In this document: in pieces, positions 7,994-16,396 of the stretch | How positions within the stretch are numbered: position 1 is the first letter of the stretch | Layout: each line of letters opens with the position of its first letter | From: an uncultured Alphaproteobacteria bacterium | GTDB taxonomy: Bacteria > Pseudomonadota > Alphaproteobacteria > HIMB59 > GCA-002718135 | Length of the DNA: 33,671 bases | NCBI GenBank assembly: GCA_902522865.1 | Contig: CABYXC010000003.1 | Coordinates: 1 to 33,671 of the forward strand | Reading direction: 5' to 3' | Position numbers and translations under genes: made by a program | Notes under the pieces: generated by a model | What the model saw: the letters and a program-made list of their open reading frames with translations, nothing else | Told to the model about the DNA's origin: nothing | Database searches by the model: none

Positions 7994-8317
7994 TTAGTCG
8001 TGATGAAAAACTTCTTCCATACTAGACCACCATTCTCCTTTTTTTCTATTTGGATCTGGAATTTGACATGGTCCACAAACACTCCACCACTCTTGAACTT
8101 TAGGGTTCGAAGCCATTAGCTTGTTATCTCTATCAAGATTGTCTCCATGATATTCAACATATCCAAAAAGAGTATTTTTATGCAAATATATCGAATAATT
8201 CTTAAAATTAAGTTCTGTTAGATTTTCTAAGACTTCAGGCCAAACATTTGCATGAAGTTTTTTATATTCTTCTATTTTTTCCTCTTTAATGCCAAGAGTC
8301 ATACCTAATCTAATCAT
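7994..8317 (-). CDS. RhaM-family sugar mutarotase (L-rhamnose/L-fucose type)
   Basis: The 107-residue product matches the small L-rhamnose mutarotase family in length and motifs: MIRLGMTLGI, EEYKKLHANVWPEVL with Tyr18 and His22 at the positions used by E. coli RhaM, GYVEYHGDN, and the WWSVCGPCQIPDP stretch. It speeds interconversion of the alpha and beta anomers of a 6-deoxyhexose in the cytoplasm. The location between a fucosidase and fucose-oxidising enzymes indicates L-fucose as the substrate, since the fucosidase releases one anomer and the 1-dehydrogenase may prefer the other. Its start is next to the stop of the fucosidase gene. Confidence 0.88.
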   Translation of the reverse strand: MIRLGMTLGIKEEKIEEYKKLHANVWPEVLENLTELNFKNYSIYLHKNTLFGYVEYHGDNLDRDNKLMASNPKVQEWWSVCGPCQIPDPNRKKGEWWSSMEEVFHHD

Positions 8318-9778
8318 TTATAAATATTCCTTTCTTGTTATTTTAAAACTATATGCATGCTCGCATGGTTTATTATCTGGTCTTGTTATATGGAGTCCAT
8401 CTCTAGTATGTTTCCATTCTACTTTATCAGTACTTCCTAATAATTCTACCCTTTCAATTTCATTATCAAAAAGTTTATATATACTTTCTATCGTAAAATC
8501 TTTCCTAGGCCATCCTAATGCAGTTGCATACAAAAAATTATCTTTTGTAGTGAAGCGAAAATCTTTAGCAGTATAAATTAGTTTTGCTCGATTATCTGAA
8601 AAAGGTCCTGCTTCATTCATTTTAGTTGGGCCTTCTCCATATTGATCCCATGTTTCTGTTTCAAATATTGCTTCTCCATTTACATCAAGCCAATTTCCGA
8701 TACCTTCTAAAAGATTTTTATCTTCTTCTGGAATTGTTCCATCAGGTTTTGGCCCAATATTTAAGAGCATGTATCCATTTTTACTAACATTATCTACTAA
8801 GTAGTGAACTAAATCTGTCGTGGTTTTATATTTTGAATTCTTCATATAAGCCCAAGCACTTCCATCGTGGACTGTGGTATCAGTAATCCAATCATAGTGA
8901 GTTAATTCTGACTCTCTTCCTAGTTCAAGATCTAATAATCCAGAACCGGGGGGAAGATCATGCCATTTATAAGATACGACTACTTCACTACCCCACTCAG
9001 TTTCTTTGTTATAATAATATGAAAGAAAATCTTTTTTATACTTTTCGTGAATAAATCTAATTCCAAAATCAAACCATACATAGTCTGGTTTATAATTATC
9101 TACTACTTCTTTTAACCTATTTAACCATCTATCATGAAAAGCTTTACTAGGCTTATCTTGATGTTCATTTTTTCTACCCCAATGATCCGGATATATAGCC
9201 TGATTCCCTATTAAATCTAAATTGTGAAGTTCACCATATAAACTTTCATATTCCTTTTTTGATGTATCAAAATCATTATTCCAGTGTGGAAAAAAAAACC
9301 AGTTTTCAGCATGATGCATTGCTACCATATATTTCATCCCTTTATTTCTAATTGCTTTTTCAAGTTCTCCAACAATATCTCTTTTTGGGCCCATCTTGGA
9401 TGCACACCATTCGGTATCAGAACAATTCCACATTGGAAAACCATCATGATGTTCTGCTACTGGTCCAGCAAATTTTGCTCCAGATCGATAATATAAATCT
9501 GCCCACTCTTCTGCATTAAATTTTTCAGCAGTAAACATTGGTATAAAATCTTTGTATCCAAATTTAGATGGATGACCATAATGTTTACAATGATAATCAA
9601 ACTGAGGACTAGGTGGTCTATACATCCAATAAGGATACCACGTTACATTGGGTCCAGCAGCTGGAACAGAATAGATTCCCCAGTGAGCATAAATACCAAA
9701 CTTTGCTTTTTTAAACCAATTTGGTGTTTGATGTTGTTTTATTGATGACCAAGTTGACTCAAAATTGTTTTGTTTCAT
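8318..9778 (-). CDS. Alpha-L-fucosidase, GH29, predicted cytoplasmic
   Basis: The 486-residue protein is a glycoside hydrolase family 29 enzyme. Visible blocks are WFKKAKFGIYAHWGIYSVPA (21-40), the EHHDGF motif (109-114), and DYVWFDFG (232-239) with Asp237 as the expected nucleophile; LLNIGPKPDG marks the end of the barrel, and a C-terminal beta domain follows. The N-terminus (MKQNNFESTW) has no signal peptide, which places the enzyme in the cytoplasm, so it should act on fucosides small enough to be imported. It lies between the fuconolactonase and mutarotase genes. The general acid/base cannot be assigned safely by eye, since it varies in this family. Some GH29 members act on other L-sugars such as L-galactosides. 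Confidence 0.92.
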   Translation of the reverse strand: MKQNNFESTWSSIKQHQTPNWFKKAKFGIYAHWGIYSVPAAGPNVTWYPYWMYRPPSPQFDYHCKHYGHPSKFGYKDFIPMFTAEKFNAEEWADLYYRSGAKFAGPVAEHHDGFPMWNCSDTEWCASKMGPKRDIVGELEKAIRNKGMKYMVAMHHAENWFFFPHWNNDFDTSKKEYESLYGELHNLDLIGNQAIYPDHWGRKNEHQDKPSKAFHDRWLNRLKEVVDNYKPDYVWFDFGIRFIHEKYKKDFLSYYYNKETEWGSEVVVSYKWHDLPPGSGLLDLELGRESELTHYDWITDTTVHDGSAWAYMKNSKYKTTTDLVHYLVDNVSKNGYMLLNIGPKPDGTIPEEDKNLLEGIGNWLDVNGEAIFETETWDQYGEGPTKMNEAGPFSDNRAKLIYTAKDFRFTTKDNFLYATALGWPRKDFTIESIYKLFDNEIERVELLGSTDKVEWKHTRDGLHITRPDNKPCEHAYSFKITRKEYL

Positions 9779-9809
9779 AACTTAATTAAATTTAAATTTA
9801 TATAATCTT

Positions 9810-10634
9810 TTAAAGACTATAAAATTGAGTTGCATTTTGAGAAAATATTTTATTTTTTTCGTCTTCAGAAAAAGAATTGCAATAATTCATTGCTAAATCA
9901 AACCAATTTGAATAGTTATCTGCCATTGTTAAAACAGGCCAATCACTTCCCCACATTAATTTATCAGATCCAAAAATATTAAGAATAAAATCAATATAAG
10001 GATAAAGCTGTTCTTTTGTATAATCTGGGCCAACTTCAGTAAGAATTCCAGAGAATTTACAATAAACATTACTTGCATTTGATAGTTCAGTCATATCTTT
10101 TTTCCATTGGTCAATTTCAGACTTAGTAATCACAGGCTTAGCAATATGATCAATAACTATAGGAAGAAAATCATATTTTTTAACAAATTGTATAAGATGT
10201 TGAAGATGATTTGGTCGAACTAAAGCATCAAAAGTTAAATTTTTTGTATTTAAATAATTTATATTTTCTTTTAGATGATCATTTAACATCCAAGTATCAT
10301 CTTGAATATCATGTATCATAGGTCTAAAACCTTTTAGAAATTTATTCTCACAAAGTTTATCAATGTCATCTTTAGCATTGTTACTATCTAAATCAACCCA
10401 ACCCACCACACCTGCAATAAATTCATATTTAGATGCTAAACTTAATGTAAATTCTGTTTCAGCAACAGTGTCAGCAGCTTGGACAATTACTGTTTTAGTA
10501 ATATTTTTTTGTTTTATAAGTGGCTCAAGTTCTTCTGGAAAAAAATCTTTGTATAAGACTTTCATATCTGGTGTCATCCATGAGTAATCTCCTCTTGAAA
10601 GTTTCCAAAAATGTTGATGACTATCTACGTACAT
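9810..10634 (-). CDS. L-fuconolactonase (amidohydrolase superfamily)
   Basis: The 274-residue product belongs to the COG3618-type lactonases of the amidohydrolase superfamily. The N-terminal metal motif DSHQHFW (His6, His8), VIDHIAKP (His163) and MWGSDWPV (Asp231) are present. Related proteins from Burkholderia and Xanthomonas open L-fucono-1,5-lactone to L-fuconate. The gene abuts the L-fuconate dehydratase gene (stop and start separated by no bases), so the two consecutive pathway steps are encoded side by side. Activity on other sugar lactones (L-galactonolactone, D-arabinonolactone) is known for this group and cannot be excluded. Confidence 0.9.
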   Translation of the reverse strand: MYVDSHQHFWKLSRGDYSWMTPDMKVLYKDFFPEELEPLIKQKNITKTVIVQAADTVAETEFTLSLASKYEFIAGVVGWVDLDSNNAKDDIDKLCENKFLKGFRPMIHDIQDDTWMLNDHLKENINYLNTKNLTFDALVRPNHLQHLIQFVKKYDFLPIVIDHIAKPVITKSEIDQWKKDMTELSNASNVYCKFSGILTEVGPDYTKEQLYPYIDFILNIFGSDKLMWGSDWPVLTMADNYSNWFDLAMNYCNSFSEDEKNKIFSQNATQFYSL

Positions 10635-11930
10635 TTATTTCCAATAAGTACCATTATTATAATCAAATTCATTAAGAGAACTATCTTTAATTTTTACAGA
10701 ATACCCTGGATTTGTAGGAGTCACATATCCACCATCTTTAATTATTGCTGGATTTTCAAAATGTTCAGAACAGCTTTCTGCATATTCACTTAATAATAAA
10801 TCATGATTTGAAATTATAAACTTATTGATTAGATTTAAATGCTGAACATATTCACATAAACCAACACCACCTGCATGAGGAATAACGGGAGTATAAAACT
10901 TACTAGCTATTAAAAGAACTGGTAAAATTTCATTTATACTTGCAATTCTACAACTATCAATTTGGCAGTAATCTAAAGATTTATGTTCTATAAATTGTTT
11001 AAACATAACTTTATTTTGTATCATTTCTCCAGTTGCAAGATTAACGTCAGGATGTGCATCTTTAATTTTTTTAAAACCTAATACATCATCGGGGTTGGTT
11101 GGTTCTTCATAGAATAAAATATCGAACTGTTTTAGTTTTCCAATATTTTCTATAGTCTCATTTACACTCCAGATTTGATTGGAATCTACCATTAATTTAT
11201 TTTCATGACCTATTAAGTCTCTAACAAGTTTACAGCGATGGATATCCCTTTCTATATCTTGACCAACTTTCATTTTAAAATGAGTCCAGCCTTTACTTAA
11301 ATTTTCTTCAACTAGTCTTTTCATTTTTTCATCTGAATATCCCAACCAGCCAGCTGCTGTTGTATATGCTGGAAAAATAGTGGAATTTAAATCGTCTAAA
11401 TTTGAAGGTAAATTTGTTTTTTTCTGATCGATTATTTTAGCTGCTTCATCTTTAGTAATTACATCATCAATATAAGAAAAAGAGAGTTTATCTAATAAAT
11501 CTCTTGTTTCTAATTCTATTATGTATCTCCATAGAGGTTTTTTATGAAATTTAGAAATTAAATCCCATATTGCATTAAAAAAAGCTGCAGCTGCAAGATG
11601 TGTTACACCTTTTTGTGGCCCTACCCATCTTAATTGACTGTGGTTTGTAATTTTTTCCCATATGGATGCAATATCCTTTTCTATTTCTTGAACATTTTTT
11701 CCAATAATAAATTCTTTAAAATATTCTATGACAGTACAACAAAGATCATTACCTTTTCCAATAGTAAAGGTTAATCCAATACCATTTAAATCTTTTTGAT
11801 CAGTAAATATTGTAACATAAGTTGCAGAGTAGTCACAATCAACATGAACAGCATCAGTTCCCAAATTATCTTTTGATGTTGGAAACCGAATATCCTGAGT
11901 TTTAATATCAATTATTTTCATATTGGACAT
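10635..11930 (-). CDS. fucD: L-fuconate dehydratase (enolase superfamily)
   Basis: The 431-residue protein closely follows the layout of the characterised Xanthomonas L-fuconate dehydratase. The catalytic KxK motif is Lys219 and Lys221 (THFKMKVG), the magnesium ligands are Asp249 (MVDSNQ), Glu275 (YEEPTNP) and Glu302 (ATGEM), and the Asp325/His352 pair (QIDSCR and PHAGGVGL) is intact, each shifted by one from the Xanthomonas numbering as I recall it. It removes water from L-fuconate to give 2-keto-3-deoxy-L-fuconate. An alternative start at ATG 11921 (MKIIDIK) would match many homologs. It overlaps the aldo/keto reductase gene upstream by about 13 bases. The family also accepts L-galactonate and D-arabinonate. 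Confidence 0.95.
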   Translation of the reverse strand: MSNMKIIDIKTQDIRFPTSKDNLGTDAVHVDCDYSATYVTIFTDQKDLNGIGLTFTIGKGNDLCCTVIEYFKEFIIGKNVQEIEKDIASIWEKITNHSQLRWVGPQKGVTHLAAAAFFNAIWDLISKFHKKPLWRYIIELETRDLLDKLSFSYIDDVITKDEAAKIIDQKKTNLPSNLDDLNSTIFPAYTTAAGWLGYSDEKMKRLVEENLSKGWTHFKMKVGQDIERDIHRCKLVRDLIGHENKLMVDSNQIWSVNETIENIGKLKQFDILFYEEPTNPDDVLGFKKIKDAHPDVNLATGEMIQNKVMFKQFIEHKSLDYCQIDSCRIASINEILPVLLIASKFYTPVIPHAGGVGLCEYVQHLNLINKFIISNHDLLLSEYAESCSEHFENPAIIKDGGYVTPTNPGYSVKIKDSSLNEFDYNNGTYWK

Positions 11931-12919
11931 CTTTCATCAATTAGTTTTTCATTAAGTAAATCTTTCCACAAATCTTCAGGGATAGGAAAATTTAAAAAAT
12001 CCAAGTTTTGCTCCACTTGCTCAAGCCTATCCATACCTAAAATCATAGAGGTGATAAGTTTATTAGTATAGCAAAATTGTATTGCTGCTGCTGGAACAGG
12101 CACATCATATTTTTTACAAATATTTGCAATTTTTAAGTATCGTTGTTTAACTTCTTCTGGAATTTTATCATAAAAATAAGTAATATTTTCACCTACACCT
12201 TTAGCTAAAATTCCTGAATTAAAAATTCCTGCAAGAATAATCCCTATATTATTTTTTTCAGCAATAGGGAAAAAATCATTAAGAGCGTTTTGATCCAATA
12301 ATGAATATCTGCCTGCAAGAACCATACAATCAAAATCGCCTGCATTTGCAAATCTTGCACATATATCAGAATCATTTACTCCTACTCCAATAGCTTTAAT
12401 TACTTTTTCTTCTTTTAGTTTTTGAACGGCTTTATAGGCGCCATCCATTGCTAATTTAAAATAATGATCAACCTCGTCACCAAAATTAAATCTATCTACA
12501 TCATGAATTAAACAAATATCTACTTTTGAAACAGCTAATCTTAGTAATGATTGCTCAAATGCTCTCATCACACCGTCATAAGAGTAATCGAGATTAGGAG
12601 AAAAATTTAAACTTCCTGCATATCTCCCTCTATCTATATTTTCTTTTTTTGCTGGTGTAAGATATCTTCCAACTTTGGTTGATAAAAAATAACTATCCTC
12701 ATCTACAGTTTTTAAAAAATTTCCTAATCTATGTTCACTTAATCCATAACCATACAAAGGTGATGTATCATAAATATTGACTCCTTTTTCATAGCTTTTT
12801 TCAAGTATGTCATAGCAATTTCGTTCATCAAGATTTTCAAATAAATTGCCTAAGGGTGCTCCACCAAAACCAATAGCCGTTAAGTTTATATCAGTTTTTC
12901 CAAGCTGTCTTTTATTCAT
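11918..12919 (-). CDS. Aldo/keto reductase, probable L-fucose (D-threo-aldose) 1-dehydrogenase
   Basis: This 333-residue aldo/keto reductase has the tetrad Asp51 and Tyr56 (IYDTSPLYGYG), Lys82 (STKVG) and His139 (LIHDVD). The opening RQLGKTDINLTAIGFGGAPLGN and the ALND/ILAGIFNSGIL stretches are those of the D-threo-aldose 1-dehydrogenase group, which oxidises L-fucose, L-galactose and D-arabinose at C1 to the lactone with NAD(P)+. Lactonase and dehydratase genes for the next two steps follow immediately. It overlaps the transporter ATPase gene by eight bases. Specificity within the threo-aldoses cannot be read directly. Confidence 0.88.
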   Translation of the reverse strand: MNKRQLGKTDINLTAIGFGGAPLGNLFENLDERNCYDILEKSYEKGVNIYDTSPLYGYGLSEHRLGNFLKTVDEDSYFLSTKVGRYLTPAKKENIDRGRYAGSLNFSPNLDYSYDGVMRAFEQSLLRLAVSKVDICLIHDVDRFNFGDEVDHYFKLAMDGAYKAVQKLKEEKVIKAIGVGVNDSDICARFANAGDFDCMVLAGRYSLLDQNALNDFFPIAEKNNIGIILAGIFNSGILAKGVGENITYFYDKIPEEVKQRYLKIANICKKYDVPVPAAAIQFCYTNKLITSMILGMDRLEQVEQNLDFLNFPIPEDLWKDLLNEKLIDERCPI

Positions 12920-14420
12920 GAATATTTCCCATAATTGATGAACTCATTTCTTCATAGTTATGATTATTGATAGTTTCACCAACTATCTTAAAATCTTTCA
13001 TTGTTATAATTCTATCTGCTAAGCTAATCATTTCAGGCATATCACTGGTAATTAAAATTATTGATGTGCCTTTTAAAGATAGTTCAATAATTAATTCATG
13101 AAGGTAAGATTTTGTTTTTATATCTATACCAACTGTGGGTTCATCAATAAATAATATATCAGTTCCAGAAGCTAGCCATTTAGCTACACTAATTTTTTGC
13201 TGATTACCTCCAGATAAGTTAGAAACGATTTGTTGGTATGAAGGTGTTTTTACTTCAAGTTGTTTCACATAAGGATCTACTTTATTATAAACAATACTGT
13301 CATTTAAAAATGATAATATTTTTTTCAAATTTGACCAGACTGTTATTCCAGCATTCGATAAAACATCATGCATTAGAATTAATCCCTCTTTTTTTCTGTC
13401 TTCACTTATGTATCCAATTTTATATTTTTCTAGTGCATCTTTTGGAGACTTAATTTTAATTTCTTTATTGTTGAGTAAAATCTGTCCAGAATTAATTTTA
13501 TCTAACCCCAGTACACATTTTATTAATTCTGTTCTTCCTGCACCAACTAAACCGTATAATCCAAGTATTTCACCTTTTTTTAAATTTAAATTAACATTTT
13601 TATGACCAAGGTCAGTGTTTATTGATTGTAGATCTAGTAAACTTTCATCTGTAAAATCAATATTTTTCTTAGATTTAATTATTTGTTCATCTCTACCAAT
13701 CATTAATTTAACAAGTTTCTGTCTATTAAGATTAGTAATTTGTTCAGACTCACAAGCATTTTTACCATCTCTCAAAACAGTAACTTCATCACAAATTTCA
13801 AATACTTCCTCTAATTTGTGACTAACAAAAACTATACTTACATCTTGTTCAGCAACTAATCGTTTAAGTAATGCAAATAAATTTTTTGTATCTTGTGGGG
13901 ATAATGATGAAGTTGGCTCATCTAATAATAGTATTTTTGATTCTAAGGATAAGGCTTTAGCTATTTCACACAGTTGCATTTTTGCAACTGTTAAATCTGA
14001 TACTATTGTATTTGGATCTATATCCAGCTCCATAATATCGAGCCATTTTTTTGATTCTTTGGCAACAGTATTATAATCAATTAATCCTAAATTATTTTTA
14101 GGGAGGTTGGTTAACATTAAATTCTCACCAACTGAAAACCTCCTAATTAAATTTCTTTCTTGGTGCACAACTGAAATTCCAGCATTCATTGCTTCATTAG
14201 GTGAAGAAAAAGACTTCTCTTGATTATTTAAAAATAGCTTTCCTTCATTTTGATTATATACTCCTGTAATAATTTTAATTAATGTAGATTTTCCTGCTCC
14301 ATTTTCACCAAGAAGTGCATGGATTGATTTTTTTTTGAGTCTAAAGTTTGCATTATCAAGAGCTTTAACACCAGGAAAGTTTTTTGTAATGTTATTGAGT
14401 TCTAAAATATAATCACTCAT
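12912..14420 (-). CDS. Sugar ABC transporter ATPase, two-domain RbsA/MglA type
   Basis: The 502-residue protein contains two ABC cassettes. The first has Walker A GENGAGKST near residue 38 and Walker B LLLDEPTSSL; the second has the usual degenerate P-loop GLVGAGRTEL and the signature SGGNQQKISVAKWL followed by FIDEPTVGID. This is the architecture of CUT2-type importers for monosaccharides (ribose, galactose, xylose). It overlaps the downstream reductase and upstream permease genes by eight bases each, so translation is probably coupled. It powers the importer formed with the two permeases and the binding protein encoded upstream. Confidence 0.95.
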   Translation of the reverse strand: MSDYILELNNITKNFPGVKALDNANFRLKKKSIHALLGENGAGKSTLIKIITGVYNQNEGKLFLNNQEKSFSSPNEAMNAGISVVHQERNLIRRFSVGENLMLTNLPKNNLGLIDYNTVAKESKKWLDIMELDIDPNTIVSDLTVAKMQLCEIAKALSLESKILLLDEPTSSLSPQDTKNLFALLKRLVAEQDVSIVFVSHKLEEVFEICDEVTVLRDGKNACESEQITNLNRQKLVKLMIGRDEQIIKSKKNIDFTDESLLDLQSINTDLGHKNVNLNLKKGEILGLYGLVGAGRTELIKCVLGLDKINSGQILLNNKEIKIKSPKDALEKYKIGYISEDRKKEGLILMHDVLSNAGITVWSNLKKILSFLNDSIVYNKVDPYVKQLEVKTPSYQQIVSNLSGGNQQKISVAKWLASGTDILFIDEPTVGIDIKTKSYLHELIIELSLKGTSIILITSDMPEMISLADRIITMKDFKIVGETINNHNYEEMSSSIMGNIHE

Positions 14421-15381
14421 CTGAAAAAACCTTTGTTCTTCTCTCTTCTCTATATTCTCTGTATCTATTTATAAATACCGCTAATAAAATCATAAATCCT
14501 AAAAATATTTGAACAAAAAAAGGATCAATTTTAAAAATTACTAAAGCTTGAGAAATTATAGAAACTAATATCACACCAAAAGCAGTAGCAATAACATCTA
14601 CTTTTCCACCAGCAAGTATAGCGCCTCCAATTACCGGAGCAGCAAATGAAGGTAATAGCCAAGAATCACCTATATTGGGTGTCCCAAGTTGTAATCTACA
14701 AACCACTAACATTCCACCGATAGCAGCTAAAAGGCCTGATATAACATGGGCATAAATAACTATTTTTGTTGAAGATATTCCTATTAGTTCTGATGATTGT
14801 ACATTATTCCCGTATGCCAGCATATACCTTCCAAGTGATGTTCTATTCATTAAAATCCACATCAGCACAGTTATAATAATTGGTATAATAACTAAATAAG
14901 GTATAGGGCCAAAGATTTTTGCATTTCCAAAAAATTTAACAGCCTCAGGAATTTCATAAAAAGGTTGAGCTTCTGTTATTCCTAAATTCATTCCTTTAAA
15001 AATGTAAAGTGTAGCAAGGGTAATAATAAAAGCTGATATGCCAGTTTTAACAGTGATGTATCCATTTATAAAACCACAAGCAAGACCAATTAATAATCCA
15101 ATGAGAACAGCAGGTAAAATAGACATGCTATAAACTTCCATTAAGCCAGTAAATGAAATCGCAACTAAGCCACCAATTGCTCCAACAGATAGATTCATTT
15201 GACCAATTGCAATGATAATCATTTGTGACATTGCCACAACGAGCATCAAACTAACACTCAGCATTAAAACATATAAATTAAATGGAGAAATAAATGCAGG
15301 CTTAAACAATGAAATTAAGATTGAACCAAAAATTAAAACTAAACCAAGTCCAAACCAATCTTTTTTTAAAAGTGCGCTCAT
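14413..15381 (-). CDS. Sugar ABC transporter permease (RbsC-like), second of two
   Basis: The 322-residue polytopic protein has about eight to ten hydrophobic segments and the family motifs IGQMNLSVGAIGG, FINGYITVKTGISAFIITLAT and PVIGGAILAGGKVDV, all typical of BPD_transp_2 permeases of CUT2 importers. It resembles the upstream permease closely (parallel GGxLLxGGKV and GxxxVRTG motifs), so the channel is a heterodimer probably born by duplication. The gene overlaps its neighbours on both sides by a few bases. Confidence 0.93.
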   Translation of the reverse strand: MSALLKKDWFGLGLVLIFGSILISLFKPAFISPFNLYVLMLSVSLMLVVAMSQMIIIAIGQMNLSVGAIGGLVAISFTGLMEVYSMSILPAVLIGLLIGLACGFINGYITVKTGISAFIITLATLYIFKGMNLGITEAQPFYEIPEAVKFFGNAKIFGPIPYLVIIPIIITVLMWILMNRTSLGRYMLAYGNNVQSSELIGISSTKIVIYAHVISGLLAAIGGMLVVCRLQLGTPNIGDSWLLPSFAAPVIGGAILAGGKVDVIATAFGVILVSIISQALVIFKIDPFFVQIFLGFMILLAVFINRYREYREERRTKVFSDE

Positions 15382-16364
15382 GAAACAATCGAATTTTTAA
15401 CAGTAAAATATTCTCTAGCTCTATCTAGCAGAACAGCTCCTAATAATATGATCCCAAGAAAAAATCTTACCCAAAATTCACCAACGTCAATTAAGTATAA
15501 TCCATTATTTATTAATGTGACAAGAATTGCACCTAGCATTGTTCCAAAAACTGTAACCTTACCTCCAGAAAGAAGTGTTCCACCCAATACTGGAGCTAAA
15601 AAAGCAGGTAATAACCAATCAAATCCAAGATGACCGGCCATAGATGGTATTGCAGCACCAATTCTTGCTGTTAACATAATACCTGCAAGTGCTGCTAAGA
15701 AGCCTGACAGCATATGACAATAAATAAACATTCTATCTACAGAAATACCTGATAATTCTGCAGCATCAGGATTAGCTCCAGCTGCGATAAGCTTTCGGCC
15801 AATATCAGTGTATTTAAAAATGTAATAAAGTACAAAACAAGTCAGCACACTGATAATTAGTAATGGTGAAATATATTTATTGAAAAGTTTTAAACTTCCA
15901 AAATCAGTAAAAGCCTCTGGTAGTTTTCTAAAAGCTTCTGCTTCAGTTAGTAAGGTCATGAAGCCAAAATAAATACTCATCGTTGCCAGTGTAACAATGA
16001 AACTATGAACACCTGTTCTAACAGTTACAAATCCATTAATCCAACCTAGAAATGAACCAAAAGCTAAAACTAAAATGATTGTAATAGAAATAGGAATTCC
16101 CATACTTTCCATACACCAACCACCAAACATTGCTGCAGAAACACCTAAAGCACCTAGAGATAGATTTAAACCTCCAGTAAGTATAACTACCATCATTGCT
16201 AAACCAATCATTATATCTAGAGCAACTACTCTTGAGAGAGCATAAATATTGAATCTTGAAGTAAATCCATCAGTTGAAAAGGAAAAAATACAAATAAATA
16301 CAATTACCAAAATAAGTAAACCAAACTGATTAGTTTTTACAAAATTAGGAATTTTATTATTCAT
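15378..16364 (-). CDS. Sugar ABC transporter permease (RbsC-like), first of two
   Basis: The 328-residue membrane protein shows the CUT2 permease motifs ILTGGLNLSLGALG, WINGFVTVRTGVHSFIVTLATMS and PVLGGTLLSGGKVTVFG. Its ATG begins right after the T-run of a terminator-like hairpin, so translation of this gene depends on transcripts that read through that hairpin. No Shine-Dalgarno sequence fits between the T-run and the ATG; the start is therefore poorly provided for, or ribosomes arrive by other means. It overlaps the second permease gene by four bases. Confidence 0.93.
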   Translation of the reverse strand: MNNKIPNFVKTNQFGLLILVIVFICIFSFSTDGFTSRFNIYALSRVVALDIMIGLAMMVVILTGGLNLSLGALGVSAAMFGGWCMESMGIPISITIILVLAFGSFLGWINGFVTVRTGVHSFIVTLATMSIYFGFMTLLTEAEAFRKLPEAFTDFGSLKLFNKYISPLLIISVLTCFVLYYIFKYTDIGRKLIAAGANPDAAELSGISVDRMFIYCHMLSGFLAALAGIMLTARIGAAIPSMAGHLGFDWLLPAFLAPVLGGTLLSGGKVTVFGTMLGAILVTLINNGLYLIDVGEFWVRFFLGIILLGAVLLDRAREYFTVKNSIVS

Positions 16365-16388
16365 AAAAAAAGGGGGCTTAATGCCCCC
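16365..16388 (-). terminator. Intrinsic terminator/attenuator between binding-protein and permease genes
   Basis: On the minus strand a six-base all-GC stem GGGGGC (16388-16383) and GCCCCC (16377-16372) flanks the five-base loop ATTAA and is followed at once by seven T residues (16371-16365). In a genome this poor in G and C the stem stands out. It lies eight bases after the binding-protein stop and directly before the permease ATG at 16364. It should stop most transcripts after the binding-protein gene and let a minority continue into the permease and catabolic genes. Confidence 0.88.
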
Positions 16389-16396
16389 ATATTATT

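Noticed and set aside
8289..8576. A 95-codon plus-strand open frame opposite the mutarotase and fucosidase genes
   Set aside because: It spans the junction of two convincing genes on the other strand and shows no family motif.
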